The notes below the pieces were generated by a model, which saw only the letters and a program-made list of their open reading frames with translations, did no database searches and had not been told where the DNA came from. Source: Bacteroidota bacterium (GTDB lineage Bacteria; Bacteroidota; Bacteroidia; Cytophagales; Cyclobacteriaceae). From it: a stretch of DNA of 64,000 nucleotides. The position numbers were made by a program, and so were the translations under genes. Each line of letters opens with the position of its first letter. The first letter of the stretch is position 1. Positions 43,173 through 51,669 of this stretch are shown piece by piece. The stretch covers positions 62,001-126,000 of the forward strand of contig JAFDYU010000003.1 of NCBI GenBank assembly GCA_018267285.1, written 5' to 3'.

Positions 43173-43206
43173 TTCAAAATCTCTTCAAAATTTGTTTGCA
43201 CTTTTG
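43173..43206 (+). promoter_or_regulatory. Tandem response-regulator site and -7 element, upstream of the response regulator
   Basis: Direct repeats TTCAAAAT at 43173-43180 and 43184-43191 (11-base period, CTC between) are followed 7 bases later by CACTTTTG (43199-43206), which fits the -7 element at seven of eight positions. The same arrangement with the same spacing recurs at 45162-45195 before the Omp85-type gene. An 11-base period is usual for OmpR/PhoB-type regulators. Confidence 0.65.
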
Positions 43207-43210
43207 AGGT

Positions 43211-43885
43211 GTGAAAATCCTGCTGATTGAAGATGAAAAAGATCTTGCTGAGAGTATCGTCAGCTACCTAAAAGGTAATGACCTCACCTGCGAATGGGTT
43301 TCAACTACAGAAAATGCTTTAGATAGAATCTATGTGCATGATTACGATTGCGTTTTGCTTGACCTGATGCTGCCCGATGGAAACGGGTTCGATATTTTAA
43401 AAGCATTAAAGAAGAAAAACAAAACAGAAGGTGTTATAATAACGTCAGCCAGGGAAAGCCTGCAAACTAAAATAGAAGGTCTTACCATGGGCGCTGACGA
43501 CTACCTGACTAAACCATTCCATCTCTCTGAGCTTCTTGCGCGTATTCTTGCCCTCGTGCGCAGAAAAAATTTTAAAGGAAGTAATCTTGTTCGTTTTCAA
43601 GAGATTGAAATCGACCTTCTGTCAAAAAATGTAACGGTACGCGGCAACAAAATCGATCTCACCAAAAAAGAAATGGATCTGCTCTTGTTTATGATGGGCA
43701 ATCAAAATAAAGTGTTATCGAAAAGTACGATTGCCGAGCACTTGTCGGGCGACCTTGCCGATATGCTCGACAACCATGATTTTGTTTATGCCCACATCAA
43801 AAACCTGAAAAAAAAGTTACATGAAGCCGGCAGCCCGGATTACATCAGAACAGTTTACGGACTAGGTTATCAATGGCTAGCATGA
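43211..43885 (+). CDS. OmpR-family response regulator
   Basis: A 224-residue two-component regulator with a GTG start directly at its receiver domain. Receiver: acidic pair IEDEKD, phospho-acceptor Asp51 in VLLDLMLPDGNG, and Lys in YLTKPF. The C-terminal winged helix (about 125-224) has LTKKEMDLLLFMMGNQNKVLS and YIRTVYGLGYQW, typical of OmpR/PhoB proteins. Its 3' end overlaps the histidine kinase. The tandem repeats just upstream suggest autoregulation. Confidence 0.95.
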   Translation: MKILLIEDEKDLAESIVSYLKGNDLTCEWVSTTENALDRIYVHDYDCVLLDLMLPDGNGFDILKALKKKNKTEGVIITSARESLQTKIEGLTMGADDYLTKPFHLSELLARILALVRRKNFKGSNLVRFQEIEIDLLSKNVTVRGNKIDLTKKEMDLLLFMMGNQNKVLSKSTIAEHLSGDLADMLDNHDFVYAHIKNLKKKLHEAGSPDYIRTVYGLGYQWLA

Positions 43886-45159
43886 AAGGCCTTAACCAAA
43901 ACTTACTCAGCAAAACATTACGCATATATATATTAGTTGCCGTTGTTATCTTACTGATTATTGCTCCGATATTTTATCAAGCAACCTTGCGATTGTACCT
44001 GCACGAAACCGATGAAATATTGGTACTTCACAAAAAAGAGTTTATTCATTTTCACCAACCTTACCTACGAGAGGCAGACATTTCTCAGTGGAATAAATAT
44101 AACCGTGACGAAAAAATTGAGCCTGCTAAGCAAAAACACAAACGAGATAAGTTTTCTATTCAATATTTTTACGACACTTTAAAGAGGAAACGTGAGCCCT
44201 ACCGTGTTCTGCGCACATCGGTAAGCATTGAAGGAAAGGGTTACAGCTATTCTGTGAAAATCAACTTAATCGAAAAGGAAGAAACGATGAAAAGCATCGT
44301 GTATTTATTTCTGGTTTTAACCGTTTCGCTACTGGTAGGGCTTTATTTCATAACCCGGCTAATCTCTGCAAAGCTGTGGAAACCTTTTTATGGCTCACTG
44401 GCTGTTTTAGAAAAATTTGAAGTTGATAAAATGCCGAATGCCAATCACCCGCACACCAACACGGTAGAGTTTGTACGGCAAAATGCTGCAATCGAGAATC
44501 TCATCAACAAAAACATAAGCATTTACAACAGACAACGTGAGTTTGTGGAAAATGCAGCACACGAGTTGCAAACTCCTTTGGCCGTAATTCAGGGAAAAAT
44601 TGAAACGCTTTATCAACAATCAAATTTAACCAAAGAGCAATCGGAAGGGCTTGAAAAAATAAATTCATCTGTTACGCGGTTAATTCGACTGAATAAAAAC
44701 CTGTTACTGCTCTCCCGGATTGACCGCGACCAGTTTCCGCAATCTGAAAATATATTTATTAACGAGCTTATTCAAAAAAACATGGAGTTTTTTACAGAAC
44801 AAGCTCAGTCAAAACAGATAGAAATAAAAGTAAATTCGGAAGTGCTTATTCATGTAAATGCGAACCTTGCTTTAACTGAAATACTCATTAGTAATTTATT
44901 TCTCAATTCGATCAAGCACAACACGCCCAATGGTTTTGTTCTAATTACCATAACCGAAGAATGTTTTTCGTTTTCAAACCCCGGGCTGAGTGAACCTTTA
45001 CCATCGGAGAGAATTTTTGAAAGATTTACAAAGATAGATCCGTCATCTCAAGGTACCGGATTGGGTCTCGCCATCATAAAAAAGATAGCAGAATTGCACG
45101 GGTGGTCTGCTGTTTATCAATTTGAAAATAAAATACATACGTTTTCCATTCGGTTCTAA
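43873..45159 (+). CDS. Sensor histidine kinase
   Basis: A 428-residue membrane kinase paired with the preceding regulator (13-base overlap). Two transmembrane helices (about 17-37 and 138-157) enclose a periplasmic sensor of roughly 100 residues rich in Lys and His. The H-box is NAAHELQTPLAVI with His230. The N-box is LFLNSIKHNTPNG and the G-box GTGLGLAIIKKIA. A classic HAMP domain is short or absent. The ligand is unknown. An alternative ATG lies at 43882. Confidence 0.94.
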   Translation: MASMKGLNQNLLSKTLRIYILVAVVILLIIAPIFYQATLRLYLHETDEILVLHKKEFIHFHQPYLREADISQWNKYNRDEKIEPAKQKHKRDKFSIQYFYDTLKRKREPYRVLRTSVSIEGKGYSYSVKINLIEKEETMKSIVYLFLVLTVSLLVGLYFITRLISAKLWKPFYGSLAVLEKFEVDKMPNANHPHTNTVEFVRQNAAIENLINKNISIYNRQREFVENAAHELQTPLAVIQGKIETLYQQSNLTKEQSEGLEKINSSVTRLIRLNKNLLLLSRIDRDQFPQSENIFINELIQKNMEFFTEQAQSKQIEIKVNSEVLIHVNANLALTEILISNLFLNSIKHNTPNGFVLITITEECFSFSNPGLSEPLPSERIFERFTKIDPSSQGTGLGLAIIKKIAELHGWSAVYQFENKIHTFSIRF

Positions 45160-45161
45160 AA

Positions 45162-45195
45162 TTCAGAATATCTTCAAAATCAGCAGCAAACTTTG
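45162..45195 (+). promoter_or_regulatory. Tandem response-regulator site and -7 element, upstream of the Omp85-type gene
   Basis: TTCAGAAT (45162-45169) and TTCAAAAT (45173-45180) form a direct repeat of 11-base period, and AAACTTTG (45188-45195) begins 7 bases later. The 19-base repeat core differs at only two positions from that at 43173-43191. The ATG follows at 45212. Confidence 0.65.
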
Positions 45196-45211
45196 CATAA
45201 ATTCATTACCT

Positions 45212-46543
45212 ATGAAGTTTTTAACAATCACCTCTCTCGTTGGGTGCTTTTTTTTGAGCTCAACTGTTTCGGCCCAACAACAAAAAGACAGCACACGCCT
45301 TCCCTTTGCCATTGCCGATGAAAAACGGATGTCTGATGAAGATCTGAAGGATAAAAAAGAAGGCGCGTATATAACCGGTGCACCCGACCTCAGCTCTGAT
45401 CCGATCAATGGTTTTGGATATGGTGGCGAAGGTTCCATCTTTTTTAACGGCCACCGCAACGATCCTTTTTTTGCCTATACGCCCTATCGCGCTAAACTGG
45501 ATTTTGTTGTGTTCAACACCACGCGCGAACAAAGAGAATTTTTCCTTCGTTTGGATGTGCCCTACATTTTAAATACCAAATGGCGGCTGCGTGCCGAGGG
45601 CGGTTACGAGGCCAACCCAAATCTATTATACTTTGGTATTACCGCCCCACAAAGTCTCCAGCCGTTGCAGTACACCAACTCAAGCGGCAACGTTGTAAAC
45701 AATGCCAAGTACCACGACTATGAAAAGAATTTCATGGTTGGCCCTTATCAGTTTTACAATAACTATTACAAAAAAGAATCGGTTATTAATGTGAGTATGG
45801 AACACTCGTATTTGGAAGGCAGACTACGTGCGTTGATTGGGTATGAGTTTGCCCAGGTAAACATGACCGCTTTTCGCGACAGCTCGCTTATTCGCGATGA
45901 CTACAACAACGGAAAGGTGTTGGGCCTCGGTACCAATAACATAAGTATTGCACAAGTGGGCTTGATCTACGACACGCGCGATCTCGAACCCGACCCGAGC
46001 AATGGAGTATTTGCCGAGATCACCAACGAATTATCGTTGAAAGCTTTTGGCTCTGCCTTTAACTTTAATAAAACTTTCACACACGTAAATTATTACAAAA
46101 AGTTATTTCCCAACATCTTTAAGCGTTTGGTTTTTGCAGGGCGCGTGGCAATGGGTTACACTGCCCTCGATGCACCTTTCTTCGAATACCAGGATCAGTG
46201 GAGCTCTGAAGGAAGCATCGAAGGGTTGGGTGGCCCAACAACCTTGCGGGGTTACAAACAGAGTCGTTTTTTGGGGCGAGTTACCAACTTCAACAATTTT
46301 GAATTGCGTTGGCGATTTGCTCAAACAAAATTCGCCAAACAGCATCTGGAATTTAGTGCCGTACCGTTCTTCGATTTTGGAGGCGTATGGGATGAATTTT
46401 CAACTATGAACACAAAAAACCTCCGTCACTCAGAAGGTATGGGGCTGCGTATAGCATGGAATGAAAGTACGGTGCTTAGATTTGACTATGCCGTATCGAA
46501 AGAAGACAATCAGTTCTTCTTTAATTTGGCACATGCTTTTTGA
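45212..46543 (+). CDS. BamA/TamA-like outer membrane barrel lacking POTRA domains
   Basis: A 443-residue outer-membrane protein from the ATG at 45212, with signal peptide MKFLTITSLVGCFFLSSTVSA. The rest is an Omp85-type bacterial surface antigen barrel: paired aromatic strands, GFGYGGEGSIFF near the start, DTRDLEPDPSNGVFAEI, the conserved loop motif RGY in GGPTTLRGYKQSRF, and a final F (NLAHAF). Only about 30 residues precede the barrel, so there is no POTRA domain. It follows the kinase after 52 bases with its own predicted regulator site. Confidence 0.9.
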   Translation: MKFLTITSLVGCFFLSSTVSAQQQKDSTRLPFAIADEKRMSDEDLKDKKEGAYITGAPDLSSDPINGFGYGGEGSIFFNGHRNDPFFAYTPYRAKLDFVVFNTTREQREFFLRLDVPYILNTKWRLRAEGGYEANPNLLYFGITAPQSLQPLQYTNSSGNVVNNAKYHDYEKNFMVGPYQFYNNYYKKESVINVSMEHSYLEGRLRALIGYEFAQVNMTAFRDSSLIRDDYNNGKVLGLGTNNISIAQVGLIYDTRDLEPDPSNGVFAEITNELSLKAFGSAFNFNKTFTHVNYYKKLFPNIFKRLVFAGRVAMGYTALDAPFFEYQDQWSSEGSIEGLGGPTTLRGYKQSRFLGRVTNFNNFELRWRFAQTKFAKQHLEFSAVPFFDFGGVWDEFSTMNTKNLRHSEGMGLRIAWNESTVLRFDYAVSKEDNQFFFNLAHAF

Positions 46544-46563
46544 ATGTCTTCTATAAAATTAAA

Positions 46564-47322
46564 TCATACGTTATCCCGTTTCACCACCGTAGCACTTGCT
46601 TGAGCCACGGGCAACACCAGCAGGTCGGCTACCACCACATGTGCGGGTCTTGTCAGCACAAACAAAATAAGCTCGGCAATATCTTGCGCGGTTAATGGTT
46701 GCATTCCTTTGTAGGTGTTCTTGGCACGTTCGGCATCGCCTTTAAACCGAACTAACGAAAATTCTGTTTCAACAAGGCCGGGATTAATTGCCGTTACTTT
46801 AATTCCATAAGGGTTTAAATCAAAACGCATTCCGCGAGTGATTGAATCAACAGCCGACTTACTGGCACAGTACACATTGCCATTAGGGTAAACCTCTTGC
46901 CCAGCAATAGAACCAATATTTAAAATGTGCCCCGACTTCCGGTCGATCATTCCGTTCATGATTTGCTTCGATACGTACAACAAGCCTTTCACATTGATGT
47001 CAATCATTTTATCCCAATCGTGCGTGTCCCCAGTTTGAATAGGAGAAAGCCCGTGTGCATTGCCCGCATTGTTTACAAGTACATCAATATTTTTCCATGA
47101 ATCGGGCAACGATTGTATGGCATCCGCAACTTCTTCTTGCCTACTCACATCAAAACAAAGTGTAGTTACTTTTGTATTTGACGACAGCTCTTTCAAAAGA
47201 TTTTCTAAACGATCTTTTCTCCTGCCGCACAATATCAAATCAAAATTATTTTTAGACAATACACGTGCTGTTGCTTCGCCAATGCCCGAAGTAGCGCCTG
47301 TAATTAATGCAATTTTTTTCAT
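46564..47322 (-). CDS. Short-chain dehydrogenase/reductase
   Basis: A 252-residue classical SDR. It has the cofactor motif TGATSGIGEA, NNAGNAHG, the catalytic Ser region (GSIAGQEVYPNG) and active-site YCASK (Tyr, Lys). The block NPGLVETEFSLVRFKGD and RPAHVV near the end resembles the YdfG/serine 3-dehydrogenase subgroup, which oxidises L-allo-threonine or 3-hydroxy acids using NADP. The substrate is not certain. It lies 4 bases downstream of the porT-like gene. Confidence 0.92.
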   Translation of the reverse strand: MKKIALITGATSGIGEATARVLSKNNFDLILCGRRKDRLENLLKELSSNTKVTTLCFDVSRQEEVADAIQSLPDSWKNIDVLVNNAGNAHGLSPIQTGDTHDWDKMIDINVKGLLYVSKQIMNGMIDRKSGHILNIGSIAGQEVYPNGNVYCASKSAVDSITRGMRFDLNPYGIKVTAINPGLVETEFSLVRFKGDAERAKNTYKGMQPLTAQDIAELILFVLTRPAHVVVADLLVLPVAQASATVVKRDNV

Positions 47323-47326
47323 GTGC

Positions 47327-48061
47327 TTATTGAAAGATAAAATAAACCGAGATGGTATTGGTATTTAAACGTTTGATGGGATCGCTGTAAGCCGTTTGTT
47401 TATCGCCCAACATATTACTGACACCGCGCGAGAAACGTATCTCTTGCGAAAACTTGAAAAAAGGAAAATAGAAATCAAAACCGAGTCCCATATCGAGGCT
47501 TACGTTATGCTTTTGAATGGAAAGGCCGGCTGTTGAGTTGCCAATATCGTTTTTTCCGGAAGCTTCGAATGCAGGTGTGATGCCACCCAGCATATACATG
47601 CGCACGTTGCCTCTGCGCATGGATTTATATTTGAGCAAAAGTGGCATTTCAACCAGTGTACTTTCAATTAATTGCGATTGCGTGGGTGCATTCGTAAAGT
47701 AGTAGTATAATTTATGAGAGTAGAATCCGGCTTTCGGCATTAGGCGCAAATCAAGAAATTCATTGATTCTATAGTTAACCAAAAAGCCCAATGAAAAGCC
47801 GGGTAAAAAAACGGGTTGCACAGACTGAACCGTATCGAATTTAGGAGTTACAAATTTGTCGGAATATTTTACCTGATACGATGACGTGTGTATGCCTATG
47901 GCAAAGCCGTACGAAATTTTGCGGTCATCGTAATTGGGGTTATGCTGACGTGCCCACCTAAAAATCTGGGCATGGCTCTTCATCGGCAGCAGTGCAGCGA
48001 GCAAGAAAATTACTTTGTAGCTGTGTACAACGAGCTTATTCCAAATGTAAGCGGCCTGCAT
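47327..48061 (-). CDS. PorT/SprT-like outer membrane beta-barrel (T9SS-linked)
   Basis: A 244-residue protein: N-terminal signal (VIFLLAALLPMKSHAQ), then a short, aromatic eight-strand-type barrel (YDDRKISYGFAIGIHTSSY, FLPGFSLGFLVNYRINEFLDL, ending TISVYFIFQ). This matches the PorT/SprT family of T9SS and gliding proteins, and location beside ubiE is the same as for sprT in Flavobacterium, as I recall it. The start overlaps the end of ubiE by 52 bases. If correct, it is part of the secretion system used by the sorting-domain protein at 6693-7961. Confidence 0.72.
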   Translation of the reverse strand: MQAAYIWNKLVVHSYKVIFLLAALLPMKSHAQIFRWARQHNPNYDDRKISYGFAIGIHTSSYQVKYSDKFVTPKFDTVQSVQPVFLPGFSLGFLVNYRINEFLDLRLMPKAGFYSHKLYYYFTNAPTQSQLIESTLVEMPLLLKYKSMRRGNVRMYMLGGITPAFEASGKNDIGNSTAGLSIQKHNVSLDMGLGFDFYFPFFKFSQEIRFSRGVSNMLGDKQTAYSDPIKRLNTNTISVYFIFQ

Positions 48062-48732
48062 GCGGTATTTTTAAAACCAAGTCTTGAAAGTACGGAAATA
48101 AAATCTTGTCCGTCAGGGAAAGCCTGAACGGATTCCGGCAAATAAGTATAAGCCGTGGCATCGTGTGAAACGGCTTTTCCTATCTTCGGCAAAATCCACC
48201 GGAAATAAAATGAATAGAGTTGTTTCATAGGAAATTTCTCGGGCTTCGAAAACTCAAGCACCACCATGCGTCCTCCCGGTTTTAGCACCCTCCTAATCTC
48301 GCTCAGCCCTCTTTCCAGGTTTTCAAAATTTCTCACTCCAAATGCAACGGTTACGGCATCGAATTTATTTTCTTCAAACGGAAGGTTTTCAGAATCTCCG
48401 GACTTTAATTCGATAAACCCCTCGCATCCACGCGATTTAATTTTTTTGCGCCCTACTTCCAGCATTCCTTCTGAGATATCGATTCCGATAATTTTTTCGG
48501 GATGCAACCGCATCGCTTCAAGCGCAAAATCGCCCGTGCCGGTTGCTACATCCAGTATCAATTTGGGCTTATCGGTTTGCAAAAAGTTTATTGCTTTTCT
48601 CCGCCATCGAATATCAATGCCAAGGCTTAAAAAATGGTTGAGGAAATCGTATTTGCCGCTAATGGAATCGAACATGCGCGCCACCTGCTCTTTCTTGGGG
48701 GCTACATCGTTTTTGTATGGTACTACTGTCAA
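48010..48732 (-). CDS. ubiE: Demethylmenaquinone methyltransferase
   Basis: A 240-residue SAM-dependent methyltransferase for the last step of menaquinone synthesis; Bacteroidota use menaquinone, so the MenG role applies. Motifs: FDSISGKYDFLNHFLSLGID at the start, the SAM site LDVATGTGDFALEA, and post-motif FGVRNFENLERGLSEI... LKPGGRMVVLEFSKP. The length is normal. The following gene begins inside its 3' end, so ubiE and the porT-like gene are translated from one message. Confidence 0.96.
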   Translation of the reverse strand: MTVVPYKNDVAPKKEQVARMFDSISGKYDFLNHFLSLGIDIRWRRKAINFLQTDKPKLILDVATGTGDFALEAMRLHPEKIIGIDISEGMLEVGRKKIKSRGCEGFIELKSGDSENLPFEENKFDAVTVAFGVRNFENLERGLSEIRRVLKPGGRMVVLEFSKPEKFPMKQLYSFYFRWILPKIGKAVSHDATAYTYLPESVQAFPDGQDFISVLSRLGFKNTACRPLTFGISSLYTATK

Positions 48733-48794
48733 CGTGATTTTTTTACAAAGATATAAAAGGCGGCAAGCGAAAATATTTATGAGGGCGGCTGTCT

Positions 48795-50912
48795 TTAATT
48801 TCCAAGAACTTTAAATTCAACTCTTCTGTTGAGTTCGCGGCCCTCACGTTCGTCATCGTTGCTCGCAATTGGCTTTTCTTCGCCATAGCCAACGGCTTTA
48901 ACCCTTCTAGGGTCAACCCCTTTTGAGGTGAGGAAACTCCTCACGGCATCGGCTCTTCGCTTAGACAATGATTTGTTGAACTTCGCAGAGCCCACAAAAT
49001 CGGTGTGTCCTGAAATCTCTACTTTCAAGTTTTGATTTTGCTTCATCATGGCTTCCAGCTTATTCAACTCGTTATAGCTTTCTGTACGGAAGGTGGCTTT
49101 ACTAAAATCAAAGTAAATGTTGCGTAAAATGGAAACCTCACCCACTACAATTTTTCGCATTTCAATAGTCTTGGCAATGGACTTTTCATCGGTGGTTGCC
49201 CCGGCAATTTTGGCTTTAATATTTTGGAAAATGTACCCATCGCGCTCAACGGAGATCCGATACTCTTTTGATAAAGTAGATTTTATGGCAAACTCGGTTA
49301 CTCCTTCGCTGCGCTCTACTGAACCAACCACAACTTTATCTTTTGCGCCTTGCATACGCACTTTGGCATCGAGCGGCTGTTTGGTGGACGCATCGATTAC
49401 GGTTACCACATATTTAATTGGAAGTATAGGTTTCTTAGGCTCAACTTTAACAGGCTCTTTTTTAGGTTCCTCTTTAACGGGCTCTTGCACCGCTACTTTT
49501 ACCGGCTCTTCTTTTACCGGCTGTTTTACTTCTTCTTTTACGGGTTCTTCTTTAACAGGTTCTTTAACGGCCACCTCAGGTTTTTTCACTTCGTCTACTG
49601 CCGTGATAATGTAGATGTCATCGTAGCCCATTCCGTCTTCGCGAACCGTAGAATAGTACCAACGTTTTCCGTCTTTTGAAGAAGTAAAGAACGCATCGTT
49701 GTCGGGAGAATTGATGGGATAGCCCATGTTCTCGGGTTCGCTCCACTCGTTTTTATCGGCATTGATGAGCGTGGTTTTAAAAATATCAAACCCACCCATC
49801 CCCTTGTGTCCTTCAGAGCTGAAGTAAAGTGTCTTGGTATCGAATGAAATAAAGGGGCCGTCTTCGTCTAAGTTTGTATTTATCACTGTGCCAAGGTTTT
49901 TTACCCGACTCCACTCTCCTTTTGAATCTTTCGTGCACACATAAATGTCTGAGCCTCCGAACCCGCCCGGCCTATCGCTTGCAAAGTATAATGTGTTGCC
50001 ATCGGCCGTTACGGTAACAGAAGATTCTCTAAACGATGAATTGATGATTCCGGGTAAAGGTGTGGGTTCGCTCCAGGTGCCGTTGCCGTTTTTCGTACTT
50101 TCAAAAATATCTCCGCCATTCTCATCGCGGTAGATAAATAATTTTTGCCCATCGGGCGAAAGGGCAAGGTTCGATTCGTTGTAGTTGGTGTTAACGGGCG
50201 GCCCTATATTTTTGGCACCGCTCCACTGGCTGCCCGATTTGTCAGAGATAAACACGTCTTCGTAAGGTTTGTTGTCATCGCCCACGTTTTCGTAGGTGTT
50301 GCCATCGCGCCTGCGGGTTGTAAAAATAATTTCAGTTTCATCGGCATTAAGCACAGGGCCGTAATCTTCAAACTCGGAGTTGATGCGGCCACCGATGTTG
50401 GTGATGGCAAACGGTTGGGGGTCGGCCAAAAATTCTTTTCCGTTTTTGCATTGCGAAATGGATAAGTCCACTTCTTTCATATCAATTTTGTCCTTTCCGC
50501 CATAATCGGGCTTTTTGGTCAGCTTGTTTTTATAGCGTGAGTAAAAATCAATAGCCTTATCAAAAGCCAGCCCGTAGTGATAGCTCTTGGCAATCCAAAA
50601 TTCAAGGTCGAAACGGTAGTTGGGGTTCTGCCTGTAAACTCTCAAAAAATATTTAACAGCGCGGTCGCGGTTAATGGTTTCGATCTGCATGTGCCCGGCC
50701 TCAAAGTTGGCCAAAACATTGGTTGTGTCGAAATCCGCACCCATAATCATAATGTCGCGGGCATCGTCCATAGCTCGCGTAGCAGCCATAATCTCATTGG
50801 CCTGATCCATGTATAGCTTCGATTGCTCTTTATCCTGCTCTTGAGCAAGAGACGCAAAGCCGACAATCATGAATAGGGCTAAAAATACAAATGCCCTTTT
50901 GAGTAGTATCAT
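48795..50912 (-). CDS. PorE-like OmpA-family peptidoglycan-binding protein
   Basis: A 705-residue exported protein from the ATG at 50912 (signal MILLKRAFVFLALFMIVGFASLAQ). Order: TPR-like helices (20-150), PD40 beta-propeller repeats (about 190-440, e.g. NADETEIIFTTRR, SPDGQKLFIYRD, TADGNTLYFASDRPGG), a Lys/Glu/Pro/Val repeat linker (about 445-500, VKEEP units), a carboxypeptidase-regulatory-like beta fold (about 505-580), and an OmpA C-terminal domain (EISGHTDFVGS... RRADAVRSFL). This is the PorE architecture of T9SS. It lies next to ubiE and the porT-like gene. Confidence 0.88.
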   Translation of the reverse strand: MILLKRAFVFLALFMIVGFASLAQEQDKEQSKLYMDQANEIMAATRAMDDARDIMIMGADFDTTNVLANFEAGHMQIETINRDRAVKYFLRVYRQNPNYRFDLEFWIAKSYHYGLAFDKAIDFYSRYKNKLTKKPDYGGKDKIDMKEVDLSISQCKNGKEFLADPQPFAITNIGGRINSEFEDYGPVLNADETEIIFTTRRRDGNTYENVGDDNKPYEDVFISDKSGSQWSGAKNIGPPVNTNYNESNLALSPDGQKLFIYRDENGGDIFESTKNGNGTWSEPTPLPGIINSSFRESSVTVTADGNTLYFASDRPGGFGGSDIYVCTKDSKGEWSRVKNLGTVINTNLDEDGPFISFDTKTLYFSSEGHKGMGGFDIFKTTLINADKNEWSEPENMGYPINSPDNDAFFTSSKDGKRWYYSTVREDGMGYDDIYIITAVDEVKKPEVAVKEPVKEEPVKEEVKQPVKEEPVKVAVQEPVKEEPKKEPVKVEPKKPILPIKYVVTVIDASTKQPLDAKVRMQGAKDKVVVGSVERSEGVTEFAIKSTLSKEYRISVERDGYIFQNIKAKIAGATTDEKSIAKTIEMRKIVVGEVSILRNIYFDFSKATFRTESYNELNKLEAMMKQNQNLKVEISGHTDFVGSAKFNKSLSKRRADAVRSFLTSKGVDPRRVKAVGYGEEKPIASNDDEREGRELNRRVEFKVLGN

Positions 50913-51048
50913 ATCTAAAAAATTGTTTGTCAGACAGAAAGGCAAGTTAAATAAAAATCTTAATAATTAGAAATAGCTATTTTTTCATAAAAGTATTATT
51001 TATTACATCTTTAGTATTTTGGCATTCAATTAACACTTTAAGTAAATT

Positions 51049-51669
51049 ATGAAAATCCTATCGGCAGAGTTCCTGATGAGCAACACGGAATGGCAGAAAT
51101 GCCCCGCCCCTCGAAACCCCGAATTTGCCTTTATCGGCCGATCTAATGTGGGTAAGTCATCGCTCATCAATACGTTGGTCGATCGGAAAAACCTCGCAAA
51201 GACTTCCTCCACCCCCGGCAAAACACAAACCATAAATCATTTTTTGGTAAACAATAAATGGAATCTGGTCGACCTTCCGGGTTATGGCTATGCTTCGGTA
51301 AGCCGATTGGAGCGCAGCAACTGGGGTGCGATGATCGAACAGTATTTGATCCACCGCGAAAATTTGTATTGCACTTTTGTGCTCATCGATTCTCGGTTGA
51401 AGCCGCAAAAAATCGACTTAGAGTTCATTACCTGGATGGGTGAACAGCGGTTGCCCCTGGCTATTGCGCTCACCAAAACAGATAAACTAAAACAACAGGA
51501 GCTCTCCAAATCAAGAAAGGCCTTCGAAGAAAAACTTCTCGAAACCTGGGAAGAACTCCCTCCTATTTTTGTTACCTCGGCCGAAAAAAAATCGGGCAGG
51601 GATAAGATTTTAAGTTTTATTTCGGAAGCCTTGGATAAAAAGGTAAGCTCATGGTGGACGAAGGGTTAA
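51049..51669 (+). CDS. engB: Ribosome biogenesis GTPase YsxC/EngB
   Basis: A 206-residue TRAFAC GTPase required for large ribosomal subunit assembly. All G motifs are present: G1 GRSNVGKSSLINTL, switch STPGKTQTINHF, G3 DLPGYGYA, G4 TKTDK, G5 TSAEKKSG. The length is normal for YihA/YsxC. The APC permease ATG lies 19 bases inside its 3' end, an unusual coupling of a ribosome factor with a transporter. Confidence 0.96.
   Translation: MKILSAEFLMSNTEWQKCPAPRNPEFAFIGRSNVGKSSLINTLVDRKNLAKTSSTPGKTQTINHFLVNNKWNLVDLPGYGYASVSRLERSNWGAMIEQYLIHRENLYCTFVLIDSRLKPQKIDLEFITWMGEQRLPLAIALTKTDKLKQQELSKSRKAFEEKLLETWEELPPIFVTSAEKKSGRDKILSFISEALDKKVSSWWTKG

Noticed and set aside
49117-49614. Plus-strand open frame of 165 codons with Ser/Thr/Phe repeats
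   Set aside because: It mirrors the VKEEP repeat linker and OmpA domain of the minus-strand gene.
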